Counted from the stretch's first letter, positions 25,347 through 34,667 are shown. The stretch: DNA of 64,000 nt from Palsa-892 sp035556215 (GCA_035556215.1 DATMFI010000014.1:67281-131280), one strand, 5' to 3'. Translations and numbers: made by a program. The notes: generated from the sequence alone by a model not told the origin.

Positions 25347-26564
25347 TTAGTAAAACGCCTGAATACCGGTAATCGAACGGCCTAAAATCAACGCATGGAT
25401 GTCATGCGTGCCTTCGTAGGTGTTCACCGTTTCGAGGTTCTGCGCGTGGCGCATGACATGATATTCGCCGGCGATGCCGTTCGCACCGAGCATGTCGCGT
25501 GCGGAACGCGCGATGTCGAGAGACTTGCCGCAATTGTTGCGCTTCACGATCGACACCATCTCCGGCGGGCACTTGCCCTGATCCATGAGCCGAGTGACCT
25601 GCAGGCTCGCCTGCAACGCAAGACCGATTTCGGTCGCCATATCGGCGAGCTTTTTCTGCACAAGCTGATTGGCGGCAAGCGGGCGGCCGAACTGCTTGCG
25701 GTCGAGCACATAATTGCGTGCGATTTGATAACAGCTTTCAGCGGCGCCGACTGCGCCCCACGAAATCCCGAGCCGTGCGCGCGTCAGGCAGCCGAAAGGC
25801 CCTTTGAGGCCGGAGACGTTAGGCAGGAGGGCAGATTCGTTCACTTCGACGCCGTTCATGGAAACTTCGCCGGTGACAGATGCACGTAACGACAATTTGC
25901 CTTCGATCTTGCTGGTCGAAAGCCCTTTCATGCCCTTTTCGAGGATAAAGCCGCGGATTTCGTTGTTGTGCGCCTCCGATTTCGCCCAGATGACGAAAAC
26001 ATCGGCAAGCGGTGCATTTGTAATCCAAAGTTTCGAGCCGGAAATTCGATAACCACCCGAAATTTTCTCGGCGCGAGTCCGCATGCCGCCGGGGTCGGAG
26101 CCATGATCCGCTTCGGTGAGGCCGAAGCAGCCGACCATTTCGCCGCTCGCGAGCTTCGGAAGATATTTCTTCCGCTGCGCTTCGTCACCGTAAGCATAGA
26201 TCGGATACATCACCAGCGAGGACTGCACCGAAAGCGCCGAGCGCATGCCGGAGTCGACGCGCTCGGCTTCGCGCGCGACAAGCCCGTAACAAACATAAGA
26301 GAGCCCGGCTCCGCCGTATTCCTCGGGGATCGTCACGCCCAGAAGGCCGAGCTTGCCCATCTCGTTGAAGATATTGCGGTCGAACTTTTCGTCCCGGTAA
26401 TACTCGACGATTTTCGGCAACAGTTGTTCCTGTGCATAATCGCGCGCCGTATCGCGCACCGCGCGCTCGTCCTCGGTGAGCTGACTTTCAAGACCCAATG
26501 GGTCGGTCCAGTCGAACACCGGCTTCTCCGTCTTGGTATGCGAGGAGGCATGCGGCTTGCTCAT
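25347..26564 (-). CDS. gcdH: Glutaryl-CoA dehydrogenase-like acyl-CoA dehydrogenase
   Basis: 405 aa flavoprotein. It converts glutaryl-CoA to crotonyl-CoA and CO2 in lysine, tryptophan and aromatic degradation. It has FAD-binding GCFGLTEADHGSDPGGM and WITNAPLADVFVIWAK, and the catalytic base Glu in NTYEGTHDIHALILGR (about Glu384) near the C-terminus. The opening FDWTDPLGLESQLTEDERAVRDTA is highly typical of GcdH. The gene is divergent from the SAF-domain oxidoreductase (88 bases apart) and upstream of bioB in the same direction (71 bases). The partner ETF is not in the window. Confidence 0.92.
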   Translation of the reverse strand: MSKPHASSHTKTEKPVFDWTDPLGLESQLTEDERAVRDTARDYAQEQLLPKIVEYYRDEKFDRNIFNEMGKLGLLGVTIPEEYGGAGLSYVCYGLVAREAERVDSGMRSALSVQSSLVMYPIYAYGDEAQRKKYLPKLASGEMVGCFGLTEADHGSDPGGMRTRAEKISGGYRISGSKLWITNAPLADVFVIWAKSEAHNNEIRGFILEKGMKGLSTSKIEGKLSLRASVTGEVSMNGVEVNESALLPNVSGLKGPFGCLTRARLGISWGAVGAAESCYQIARNYVLDRKQFGRPLAANQLVQKKLADMATEIGLALQASLQVTRLMDQGKCPPEMVSIVKRNNCGKSLDIARSARDMLGANGIAGEYHVMRHAQNLETVNTYEGTHDIHALILGRSITGIQAFY

Positions 26565-26652
26565 GAGGGGCTTCCTTCAATCCGGCTTGCAGAACGGTGC
26601 TACCCGTAGTTTATCAGCAAATAAGCGCAATTTAGAGCCGGAGGAAAGCCCC

Positions 26653-28020
26653 GTGAACCTCGCCCGCCTGTTGAAGCGACGTGCCGCAGAAAACCGCCCG
26701 ATCCGGGTGGGCGTGATCGGCGCCGGCAAGTTTTCCTCGATGTTCCTCGCGCAGGTGCGGACGACACCGGGCATGCATCTTGTGGCGCTCGCCGATCTTT
26801 CCGCCGAGCGCGCGCGAAAAGCACTCACTGCGACGGGGTGGGATATCTCGACGCAGGTCGCGAAAGATGTTTCCGACGCACTGAAGAACGGCCGCACCGC
26901 GATCACCGAAGATGCCAATGCGCTCATCGACTCCGATGTCGAGGTCGTCATCGACATTACCGGCAGCCCCGCCGCTGCAATCCGCCATTGCTTGCGGGCA
27001 TTCGAGCGCAAGAAGCACGTGGTCAACGTCACGGTGGAGGCCGACGTGCTGGCGGGTCCGTTGCTTGCCGCTCGCGCGCAGCAGGCGGGCGTCATTTACG
27101 CCCTCGCCTATGGCGACCAGCCCTCGCTTGTTTGCGAGATGGTCGATTGGGCGGAAGCCTGCGGCTTCCGCGTGGTGAGCGCCGGCAAAGGCACCAAGTA
27201 TCTGCCCGAATATGTCCGCTCGACGCCCGCGACGGTGTGGGATCACTATGGGCTCACGGCCGAGCAAGCCGCATCCGCCGGCATGAATTCGCAAATGTTC
27301 AATTCGTTTCTCGACGGCACGAAATCCGCCATCGAAATGGCGGCGATCTCGAATGCGACCGGCCTCAGGGCGCCGCGTAACGGTCTTCTGTTTCCGCCTT
27401 GCGGCGCCGAGGAACTGCCGCAGGTTCTCATCCCGAAAGCGCATGGCGGCGTACTGGAAGACACCGGCATGGTTGAAGTCGTTTCGAGCCTGCAACGCGA
27501 CGGCTCGAATGTCGCGCGCGATCTGCGCTGGGGCGTCTATGTCGTATTCGAAGCGGGCGCCGATGACGCACGCACGGCCTATACCCGCAACTGCTTCCGC
27601 GAATACGGCATGGCGACCGACAAGAGCGGCCGCTACTGCGCGCTCTACCGCCCCTATCACATGATCGGGCTCGAGCTCGGGATTTCCGTTGCGAATGCGG
27701 TGCTGCGCAACGAAGCAACCGGCACGCCGGACTCGTTCCGCTCGGATGTCGCGGCGGTCGCGAAAAAGGCGCTTGCGCCCGGTGAAGTTCTCGACGGCGA
27801 AGGCGGCTTTACGGTGTGGGGAAAGATCCTGCGCGCCGAGGATTCGCTCGCGCATGGCGCGCTGCCGATCGGGCTCGCGCACAAAGTGAAGGTTACGAAG
27901 CCGGTTGCCGAAGGCGCCGTTGTTCGCTGGGACGATGTTGCCGTTCCCGACGACGATATCGTGCGTTTCCGCAAGGAAATGGAAAAGACGTTCGCGCCGA
28001 AGAAAACAGCAGCCGCGTAA
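26653..28020 (+). CDS. NAD(P)-dependent oxidoreductase with C-terminal SAF domain
   Basis: 455 aa from a GTG at 26653 with GGAGGAAA upstream; an ATG 120 bases earlier lies inside the gcdH leader and adds unconserved sequence. The N-terminal Rossmann domain has VGVIGAGKFSSM and resembles homoserine dehydrogenase and Gfo/Idh/MocA proteins, including a second segment DVEVVIDITGSPAAAIRH. The C-terminus (residues about 395-440, LPIGLAHKVKVTKPVAEGAVVRWDDV) is a small SAF domain like that of antifreeze/FlgA/altronate dehydratase. I recall such two-domain proteins in proteobacteria without an assigned reaction. A sugar-acid or amino-acid aldehyde substrate is a guess. Confidence 0.85.
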   Translation: MNLARLLKRRAAENRPIRVGVIGAGKFSSMFLAQVRTTPGMHLVALADLSAERARKALTATGWDISTQVAKDVSDALKNGRTAITEDANALIDSDVEVVIDITGSPAAAIRHCLRAFERKKHVVNVTVEADVLAGPLLAARAQQAGVIYALAYGDQPSLVCEMVDWAEACGFRVVSAGKGTKYLPEYVRSTPATVWDHYGLTAEQAASAGMNSQMFNSFLDGTKSAIEMAAISNATGLRAPRNGLLFPPCGAEELPQVLIPKAHGGVLEDTGMVEVVSSLQRDGSNVARDLRWGVYVVFEAGADDARTAYTRNCFREYGMATDKSGRYCALYRPYHMIGLELGISVANAVLRNEATGTPDSFRSDVAAVAKKALAPGEVLDGEGGFTVWGKILRAEDSLAHGALPIGLAHKVKVTKPVAEGAVVRWDDVAVPDDDIVRFRKEMEKTFAPKKTAAA

Positions 28021-28051
28021 GCGGTAGCCGAGCCGGTATCGCCGCGAGGAT

Positions 28052-31000
28052 TTACTCCGCGGCGACCGGCGGGTGTTCCCTGTCCTCGGACTCTTTCTCG
28101 TTGATCGAGCGTGAAATGCGCCGATCGTATTTGTCGAGATAGAGATAGATCACCGGCGTGATGTAGAGCGTCAAAAGCTGTGACAGCAGCAAGCCGCCGA
28201 CGACCGCGACACCCAACGGCTGGCGCAGTTCCGCACCGGCACCCGAGCCGAGCGCAATCGGCAGCGAACCGAAGATCGCCGCGAGCGTCGTCATCATGAT
28301 CGGGCGGAAGCGCAAGAGCGCGGCCTCGCGGATCGCCTCGAGCGCTTCCATGCCCTGACGGCGGCGCTCGATCGCGAAATCGATCATCATGATCGCGTTC
28401 TTCTTGACGATGCCGACGAGCATGACGATGCCGATGATCGCGATCACCGACAAATCCATCTTGAACATCACGAGTGTCAGCAGCGCGCCGATGCCCGCCG
28501 ACGGCAGGCCCGACAAAATCGTAATCGGGTGAATGAAGCTCTCGTAGAGGATGCCGAGCACGATATAGATGACGAGGATCGCCGCGATGATCAGGAGCGG
28601 CTGGTTCGACAGCGACTCCTTGAACACGGCCGCGGTGCCCTGGAAACCGGTATTGACGCTCGCCGGCAGATTCGACTCGCGCTCAACCTCCTGAATCGCC
28701 GCGACTGCATCACCGAGCGACGCGCCGGGTTTGAGATTGAATGAAATCGTCACCGAGGGCAGCTGCTGCAAATGGTTGATCTGCAACGGCCCGATGGTAT
28801 CGCGGATCTTGGCAATCGACTCGATCGGCACCAGCCGCCCGCTCGCCGCACGAATATAGGTTTGCGAAAGGTCGGCAGCGCCCTGCTGGAACTTCGCGTC
28901 GTTTTCGATGATGACCTGATACTGGTTGGATGCAGTATAGAGCGTCGCGACCTGTCGCGTCCCGAATTGGCTATAGAGCGAGTTGCGCACCTGATCTTCG
29001 GTCAGGCCGAGGGCGGCGGCCTTGTCACGATCGACATCGATTGTCAGCTGCGGATTGCTGATCATCAGATCCGATGTGACGTCACGAAGAAGATCGAGAC
29101 GCGAAATCTTCTCGAGCAGCTCGGGCGCGACGCGGTAGAGTTCCTGCGTATCCGGGCTCAGCAGCGTATATTGATATTCGCTTTTCGAGACCGTGGCGCC
29201 GACCGTGATGTTCTGAATCGGCCGGAAATAAGCGTTCACGCCGGGAATGCTTTGCACCGTCTTGCGCAAGCGCTGAACCAGCTCGTTGGCGGAGACATCG
29301 CGCTCGTCGCGCGGCTTCAGACCCATGAAGATGCGGCCGGTATTGCCGGTCGGGCTGATATTGGTCGCGCCTGCCGATGACACCGCATATTCAACCGCCG
29401 GATCGCTGCGCACCGCCGACGAGACCGCATTCAGATGCGCGCGCATCGAGGGAAAGCCGATATCGGTGCGGGCTTCGACGGTGCCGGAAATAAAACCGGT
29501 GTCCTCGATCGGGAAGAAGCCCTTCGGCACCCAGACGTAAAGAGCAATGGCAAGAAAGAGCGTGACGAAAGTGACCCCGAGCATCACCGGGCGATGATGC
29601 AAAACAAAATCAAGACTGTAGCGATAGCCGGCAAGGCAACGATCGAAGATGCTTTCCGACCACTGCAGGAGCTTGATCGGCTTCTTGTGATGATCGGGCG
29701 CCTTGAGAACGCGCGCGCAAAGCATCGGCGTCAGGGTCAGTGAAACGAAGCCCGAGATCAGAATGGCGGCCGAAATCGTCACCGCAAATTCGCGAAAGAC
29801 GCGGCCGACAATGCCGCTCATGAACAAAACGGGGATGAACACCGCGACCAGCGAGATCGTCATGGAAACGATGGTGAAGCCGATCTCGCGCGAGCCGAGC
29901 ATGGCGGCCTTGAACGGCGGAACCCCCTTCTCGACATAGCGATAAATGTTCTCGAGCACGACAATCGCATCGTCGACGACGAAACCGACGCATAACGTGA
30001 GCGCAAGAAGCGTCATGTTGTTGATGGAAAATCCGAGCAGATACATGACGCCGAACGTCGCCACGATCGAGAGCGGCAGCGCGAGCGACGGAATGATCGT
30101 CGCGCGCAAATCGCGCAGGAACAGGAAAATCACGAAGATCACGAGACCGACGGCAATGCCGAGCGTCTCCTTGACGTCCACGACTGCCTGGCGGATCGAA
30201 ACCGACCGGTCCATCAGCACATTGATCGAGATCGCGCCCGGCACCTGTGCGCGATATTCCGGCAAGTGCTTGCGGACGAGATCGACGACCTCGACGGTGT
30301 TGGCATCGGGCTGGCGATAGATCGCAAGATTGATCGCGCGCGTGTCGTTGTACCAGCCTGCGATGCGCTCGTTCTCCGCCCCATCCTCGATGGTGGCGAC
30401 ATCACGAAGGTAAACCGGCGCGCCGTTGCGATAGGCGACAATCACGCTCTTGAATTTCTCGGCGCTTCGCTTGGGGAGCCCCATGTCGAGCGTGAGATTC
30501 TGGTTGTCGCCGGCGATGACGCCGGTCGGCGTGATGGTCGAGACCGCCGCGACCGCCTGCTGAACTTCATCGAGCGAGACGCCGCGGGCGGCGATCGCAT
30601 CGGGCTTGAGGCGAATGCGGACGGCGAATTTCTGGCCGCCAAAGATCGTGACTTGGGCAACGCCGGGCAGCTGCGAAATCTGCTGGCCAATGATGGTGTC
30701 GGCATATTCGTTGACCGCGGAAAGCGGCAGCGTGTCCGAGACGAGCGAGAGATAGAGCACCGGCGCATCGGCCGGATTCACCTTCTTGAACGAAGGCGGC
30801 GTAATCATTTCCTTCGGCAATTGCCGCTGGGCGACCGACAGCGCCGATTGCACGTCGAGAGCGGCCGCGTCGATATTGCGGGAGAGATCGAACTGAACGA
30901 CGATCTGTCCGGTGCCGGTCGTGCTGATCGACGCCATCGAGGTAATGCCGGCGATCGTGGCGAGTTGCCGTTCGATCGGTGTCGCGACGGAAGCCGCCAT

Positions 31001-31174
31001 CGTTTCGGGGCTCGCACCCGGAAACGTCATCTGAATCTGGATGGTGGGAAAATCGACCCGCGGCAGCGCCGCCACCGCCAGCAGACGGTATCCGAAAATG
31101 CCTCCCATGATCAGTGAGACCATCAGGAGCGTGGTCATCACCGGCCGGCGGATGCAAAGTTCGGGCAGCGTCAT
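28052..31174 (-). CDS. RND multidrug efflux permease (HAE1 family, MdtB/MdtC-like)
   Basis: 1040 aa inner-membrane pump, the usual length of RND permeases. It opens LCIRRPVMTTLLMVSLIMGG and has twelve predicted helices, two large periplasmic loops, and the proton-relay aspartates in FVVDDAIVVLENIYRY (TM4). The PGASPETM and GQQISQLPGVAQV segments resemble the MdtB/MdtC subgroup rather than AcrB. Only one permease gene is present, so it is a homotrimer, unlike the MdtBC hetero-oligomer. It overlaps the adaptor gene stop by four bases. It exports drugs or metabolites using proton motive force with the adaptor and an outer-membrane channel encoded elsewhere. Confidence 0.94.
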   Translation of the reverse strand: MTLPELCIRRPVMTTLLMVSLIMGGIFGYRLLAVAALPRVDFPTIQIQMTFPGASPETMAASVATPIERQLATIAGITSMASISTTGTGQIVVQFDLSRNIDAAALDVQSALSVAQRQLPKEMITPPSFKKVNPADAPVLYLSLVSDTLPLSAVNEYADTIIGQQISQLPGVAQVTIFGGQKFAVRIRLKPDAIAARGVSLDEVQQAVAAVSTITPTGVIAGDNQNLTLDMGLPKRSAEKFKSVIVAYRNGAPVYLRDVATIEDGAENERIAGWYNDTRAINLAIYRQPDANTVEVVDLVRKHLPEYRAQVPGAISINVLMDRSVSIRQAVVDVKETLGIAVGLVIFVIFLFLRDLRATIIPSLALPLSIVATFGVMYLLGFSINNMTLLALTLCVGFVVDDAIVVLENIYRYVEKGVPPFKAAMLGSREIGFTIVSMTISLVAVFIPVLFMSGIVGRVFREFAVTISAAILISGFVSLTLTPMLCARVLKAPDHHKKPIKLLQWSESIFDRCLAGYRYSLDFVLHHRPVMLGVTFVTLFLAIALYVWVPKGFFPIEDTGFISGTVEARTDIGFPSMRAHLNAVSSAVRSDPAVEYAVSSAGATNISPTGNTGRIFMGLKPRDERDVSANELVQRLRKTVQSIPGVNAYFRPIQNITVGATVSKSEYQYTLLSPDTQELYRVAPELLEKISRLDLLRDVTSDLMISNPQLTIDVDRDKAAALGLTEDQVRNSLYSQFGTRQVATLYTASNQYQVIIENDAKFQQGAADLSQTYIRAASGRLVPIESIAKIRDTIGPLQINHLQQLPSVTISFNLKPGASLGDAVAAIQEVERESNLPASVNTGFQGTAAVFKESLSNQPLLIIAAILVIYIVLGILYESFIHPITILSGLPSAGIGALLTLVMFKMDLSVIAIIGIVMLVGIVKKNAIMMIDFAIERRRQGMEALEAIREAALLRFRPIMMTTLAAIFGSLPIALGSGAGAELRQPLGVAVVGGLLLSQLLTLYITPVIYLYLDKYDRRISRSINEKESEDREHPPVAAE

Positions 31175-32355
31175 TGCGACGTACCTACTCCCGGCTTGAT
31201 GTCGATCGGCGCGTTATCGCGTAGCGACAGCTGGCCATCGGTGACGACGGTTTCGTCGCCTTGCAGGCCGCGTGTAATAATGGACTCGCCATCCATGGAA
31301 CGCTGTACGGTGACTTCCCTCACCTTGGCTTTGCCGTCCTCGACGACAAAGACAAAATCGCCGCGCTGGCCGTTCTGAAGCGCTTCGGTCGGCACCGTCA
31401 CCATGTTCTTGTCGACCCGCAACGAAACGCGCACGGTCGCGAGCGTGCCCGGCCAGAGCTTTTCATCCTCGTTGTCGAATATCGCGCGCACGAGGATCGT
31501 GCCGGTTTGCGGATCGACGGAGTTTTCGATGAAGGCGACGTGCCCGCCTTCGATGAGCGTGCCGTTTTGCAGCGTCGCCTGCACGCTGGCATTGGCGCCC
31601 ACCGCCCGCAGATCGGGGATGTAGCGCTCCGGCACGCCGAACGTAACGTAAATCGGCGAGAGCTGATTGACCGTCGCCAGCGGCGCACTGGTGGAATCGG
31701 CGCGCACGACGTTGCCGGGACGCACCGAGGAAATGCCGATGCGGCCGGTCACCGGAGCATGAATATCGTAATATGTGCGTTGAGTGCGAAGATTGTCGAG
31801 ATTGGCCTGATCCTGCTTCACCGTGGCGGCGAGCATATCGGCGTTGGTCTGCGCATCGTCGAGCGTGACCTTCGCGGTCGTTCCCTTGGCGACGAGACCC
31901 GAAAAGCGCTCGACATCACGCTGTGCCTTAACGAGCGAAGCCTGATCGCGCTTCAGAACGGCGGCGGCCTGTTCGATCATCGCGTCGATGGCGCGTGAAT
32001 CGAGTTTGAAGAGAAGATCGCCCTCCTTGACCGAGGAGCCGTCCTGAAACTGCACCTTCTCGACCATCGAGTCGACGCGCGGGCGGATCGGAACGCTGAC
32101 CATCGGCTGCACCGAACCCGGCGCCTCGATGCGGTAGGGCATGTCTTTAATCGAGGCCTTGCCGACGGCGACCGCGATCTTGCGCGCCTGCGGCGCGGGC
32201 TTCGCGCCACCGCTGAACAGCCACCAGCCCAAACCGCCTGCCACGAGAAGCGAGAGCGCACCGGTCGCCACCGTTTTTCGGCTGAACCGATTCAGCGAGA
32301 CGGAGTCGAGCGCCTGCTTGGCGCCTTTCAGCGATTTCGGGTCGAGCGGCTTCAT
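31171..32355 (-). CDS. RND efflux periplasmic adaptor (MdtA-like membrane fusion protein)
   Basis: 394 aa from the ATG at 32355; a TTG at 32379 would add eight residues. One N-terminal transmembrane helix (about residues 27-47, VATGALSLLVAGGLGWWLF) anchors it with the rest in the periplasm. The HlyD-family architecture is present: a lipoyl half-motif (VEKVQFQDGSSVKEGDLLFKL), an alpha-helical hairpin with coiled coil (about 110-180), the second lipoyl half (DIHAPVTGRIGISSVRPGNVV), a beta-barrel domain and a membrane-proximal domain. It is co-transcribed with the RND permease. No TolC-like gene follows. Confidence 0.92.
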   Translation of the reverse strand: MKPLDPKSLKGAKQALDSVSLNRFSRKTVATGALSLLVAGGLGWWLFSGGAKPAPQARKIAVAVGKASIKDMPYRIEAPGSVQPMVSVPIRPRVDSMVEKVQFQDGSSVKEGDLLFKLDSRAIDAMIEQAAAVLKRDQASLVKAQRDVERFSGLVAKGTTAKVTLDDAQTNADMLAATVKQDQANLDNLRTQRTYYDIHAPVTGRIGISSVRPGNVVRADSTSAPLATVNQLSPIYVTFGVPERYIPDLRAVGANASVQATLQNGTLIEGGHVAFIENSVDPQTGTILVRAIFDNEDEKLWPGTLATVRVSLRVDKNMVTVPTEALQNGQRGDFVFVVEDGKAKVREVTVQRSMDGESIITRGLQGDETVVTDGQLSLRDNAPIDIKPGVGTSQ

Positions 32356-32524
32356 GTACAGATCCGGCAGAAAGGACAAAATGGCCGAACAAGGCCGCTT
32401 ATAAAGGCGGCGCTTCTATCGCCGCGCGCCTTCCTGGCGATTAACGAGCCGAATCGGGACATCTTTGCAAGACCGGTTAGAGGAGCACAGCCGAACGTCC
32501 CGGCTTCCGCCAGGACCTGGAGTT

Positions 32525-32920
32525 TCAACACGAGAGTTCGGTGAATCCTGCGGAATTGTTTGCCGTCCCGCTCCAAATCACGGTGTTTTCGCAGCCTGCG
32601 GCCCGGTTGAGCGCCGCCAGCAGGCAATCGGAGAAGGATCCCGCCCCGTCGCGATAGCGTTTGAGGGCCTCCCGCGCGGCTTTTTCGGCGCCAATCGTGA
32701 ATTCCGGCGCGTTCAGGATGAAGCCGAGATAATCGGCAACCCGCGCGGGTTCCTTCACGGCCTTTTCAAGGGCATCGCCGAGCTTTGCGAGCGCGAGCGG
32801 GTGAATATAGCCCGCCCCTTCGATTTGAGCCCGTTTCAAGAGGGTTTTTGCCGCCCGGCCCCGCGGCGAATGCTCATCCTCGAGTAGCCCGAGCAGCAGG
32901 CCGGCGTCGAGACCGATCAC
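32525..32920 (-). CDS. VapC-like PIN-domain protein with degraded active site
   Basis: 131 aa, small PIN-domain protein typical in length for VapC toxins, which cleave tRNA or rRNA. The first Asp is present (Asp5 in GLDAGLLLG) and a third-position Asp is present (Asp98 in SFSDCLLAAL). At the second acidic site, the usual LAE reads LAK (Lys46), and the usual TFD near the C-terminus reads IWSG (Ser117). Two of four metal ligands are therefore replaced, so nuclease activity is doubtful. The start overlaps the antitoxin stop by four bases. It may be a decayed toxin or a non-catalytic antitoxin partner. Confidence 0.8.
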   Translation of the reverse strand: MIGLDAGLLLGLLEDEHSPRGRAAKTLLKRAQIEGAGYIHPLALAKLGDALEKAVKEPARVADYLGFILNAPEFTIGAEKAAREALKRYRDGAGSFSDCLLAALNRAAGCENTVIWSGTANNSAGFTELSC

Positions 32921-33141
32921 GGCTCGGCCCGCAGCGGCGGCAGCAGCTCGCCGATCTCAAAAATCGAGCGGCGCAGCCATTTGCGCACCACCACCCGGCC
33001 GTCGTCTTCCAGGGTGAAATCGAGGCGGTCGCCGGGCTTCAAACCCCAGCGGCGGCGCAATTCCACCGGCAGGGTGATCTGCCCTTTGCTGGTGAGGGTG
33101 GATTGCGCTTTGAGTGCCGGTGGGTAAGGAGCTTTGCTCAT
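32917..33141 (-). CDS. AbrB/MazE-type (SpoVT-AbrB) antitoxin
   Basis: 74 aa. The swapped-hairpin DNA-binding motif STLTSKGQITLPVELRRRWG lies at residues 14-33 and is followed by LKPGDRLDFTLEDDGRVVVR. The C-terminal tail (RRSIFEIGELLPPLRAEP) is the part that normally blocks the toxin. It is the upstream gene of the pair, with its stop overlapping the PIN-domain start by four bases (ATGA), the usual toxin-antitoxin arrangement, and it should autorepress the operon. Confidence 0.88.
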   Translation of the reverse strand: MSKAPYPPALKAQSTLTSKGQITLPVELRRRWGLKPGDRLDFTLEDDGRVVVRKWLRRSIFEIGELLPPLRAEP

Positions 33142-33348
33142 TCCTTACTTTACGAACCACACCTTACTTTTCCGCTAACCCGCCACGCGAATTCACGCCC
33201 GAACTTCGGGTCGAGCACCGCATAACCCAGCCGCAAGATCGAGCCTTCGCCCAAACTTCACTCCCAAGCAGCCTCCCCCTAATAATCTCATTAGTTGTAT
33301 ATTAATGAATTAAATCTACTTCCGGTTGCATACACCGGGAGAACGCCT

Positions 33349-33645
33349 ATGGCCAATATTTACGTGATCCGCACTTTCGTCCGCCGCGGAAGCGAAATCG
33401 CCGCCCTGCCGCCGACCGTTTGCTTCGAGCGCGAACTCGCCCTCGAAATGGCGGAAGCCGACGAACCCGAAGCGGCCGGCGTCGCGGTTTATGAGGTCAG
33501 CTCCGATGACAGCAATGACACGCCCGCCAAACCCTTCGCTGCCTTTGGCGCCATCCCACAGGATTTCCGGCGCATCGGGCGCGACGCGCTGCTCGCCGCA
33601 CCCGCACTTGTCACGCCGGTCCTGTTGCTCGCCGGTGCGAGCTAA
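33349..33645 (+). CDS. Hypothetical protein, 98 aa
   Basis: 98 aa from the ATG at 33349 with GGGAG eight bases upstream; an AT-rich stretch at about 33275-33315 could hold its promoter. The sequence (IYVIRTFVRRGSEIAAL, then an acidic middle and a hydrophobic C-terminus PALVTPVLLLAGAS) matches no family I recognise. It contains acidic clusters (EMAEADEPEA; SSDDSNDT). Its stop overlaps the stop of the convergent copper-chaperone gene by three bases. The function is unknown. Confidence 0.6.
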   Translation: MANIYVIRTFVRRGSEIAALPPTVCFERELALEMAEADEPEAAGVAVYEVSSDDSNDTPAKPFAAFGAIPQDFRRIGRDALLAAPALVTPVLLLAGAS

Positions 33646-34160
33646 TGCTTGGAATGATCCATAGGATTCATCTGGCCGCTGCCTTTGGTCTTGCCGTCGG
33701 TTGAGCCGATCGGCGCGACGACAAATTTCACATCGACCTTGCCGGCCTTCTCGAACACGAGCGTGCCCGTGAAGGATTCGCCCTGCTTCGGCGTCTTCTT
33801 CAGGTCGAGCAGCATCACGTGATAGCCGCTCGGCGCGAACTTCACCGTCTGGCCCGGCGCGATCTCGATGCCTTTTTCGAGCTCGCGCATTTTCATGATG
33901 CCGTTCTCCGTCTTCATCTCATGAATCTGGAAACGCCCGGCGATCTCGGCCGAACCGCCGATCAGGCGATCGGCGGCCGTGCCTTTGTTCTCGATGACGA
34001 AATAGCCGCCCGCGACCTTGGCGCCTTTGGGCGTTTCGCGCGACCACGGATGCTCGATATGCATCGAACCCACGGTGTAATCGTGAGCGGAAGCCGCGAC
34101 AGGTGCAAACAACGAGAGCGCCGCCAAAGTGGAAGCGGCAAGAGCGGAAAACATGCGCAT
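33642..34160 (-). CDS. PCu(A)C-type periplasmic copper chaperone
   Basis: 172 aa from the ATG at 34160; upstream codons overlap the next gene. A Sec signal peptide (residues 1-25, ending ASAHDY) leads to a cupredoxin-like domain. The copper ligands follow the H-M-X10-M-X21-H-X-M pattern: HEMKTENGIMKM and, later, YHVML. A His/Met-rich C-terminal tail (QMNPMDHSKH) extends the metal-binding capacity. PCuAC proteins deliver Cu(I) to cytochrome oxidase in the periplasm. The gene is downstream of a DUF2946 protein that often accompanies copper genes. Confidence 0.9.
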   Translation of the reverse strand: MRMFSALAASTLAALSLFAPVAASAHDYTVGSMHIEHPWSRETPKGAKVAGGYFVIENKGTAADRLIGGSAEIAGRFQIHEMKTENGIMKMRELEKGIEIAPGQTVKFAPSGYHVMLLDLKKTPKQGESFTGTLVFEKAGKVDVKFVVAPIGSTDGKTKGSGQMNPMDHSKH

Positions 34161-34222
34161 TTGAAGTCTCCATGCGCGGCACCGAACGGCGCGCGCGATT
34201 GATCGGAAAAGCGAAAGTTCGA

Positions 34223-34579
34223 TCAGACGGAGACGGGCGGCGCGCGAGCTTCGGCCGCGGCGTACTCGAATGCGGCGCGCTGCGGCAGCAGGAGCATCCG
34301 CCAAATGACGGGGATCGCTACCGGTTGCGAAACCGCCGATGGCGCAGACGGTGCAAGCCCCGACGCCGCGATACCGCAGCAGCCGGCAACGAGACAGGTG
34401 AGATCGCGCGGCGCGGAAAGCGGCGCCGTGTTGCTGCCATTCACATTCGACGCGCTGCAGATCGGCGAGGGCAAAGCCGCGGCGCGGCCCGAAGCGATCG
34501 AGCCGAGGAACAGCGCACCGACGAGCCCATAGGCAAGGACGAGCGACAGGAAGGCGCGGATATGGTGATTCAGCTTCAC
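34223..34579 (-). CDS. DUF2946-like hydrophobic cysteine protein (copper-associated)
   Basis: 118 aa. The N-terminal hydrophobic segment (LSLVLAYGLVGALFLGSIASG) is a signal or anchor. The middle has conserved Cys residues (PICSAS; LTCLVAGCCGIA), and the C-terminus ends in ARAPPVSV, as expected for DUF2946 proteins that end with R(A)PP. The gene lies 63 bases upstream of the PCuAC-type chaperone in the same direction. The link to copper is by association, and the biochemical role is unknown. Confidence 0.7.
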   Translation of the reverse strand: MKLNHHIRAFLSLVLAYGLVGALFLGSIASGRAAALPSPICSASNVNGSNTAPLSAPRDLTCLVAGCCGIAASGLAPSAPSAVSQPVAIPVIWRMLLLPQRAAFEYAAAEARAPPVSV

Positions 34580-34640
34580 GGACCGCGTTCTAGCGCATAG
34601 CGGCGGAGGGGGCGAGCGAAAGAAGACGCCCGCAAACGCA

Positions 34641-34667
34641 AACGGCCCGCCGAAGCGGGCCGTTTTT
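34641..34667 (-). terminator. Intrinsic terminator, probably bidirectional
   Basis: AACGGCCCGC (34641-34650) pairs with GCGGGCCGTT (34655-34664) across a 4-base loop. T-rich sequence follows on the plus strand, with a T-rich/G mix on the minus strand. It sits just after the leftward hydrolase gene stop (34684) and before the DUF2946 gene, so it probably ends the hydrolase transcript. Confidence 0.65.
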
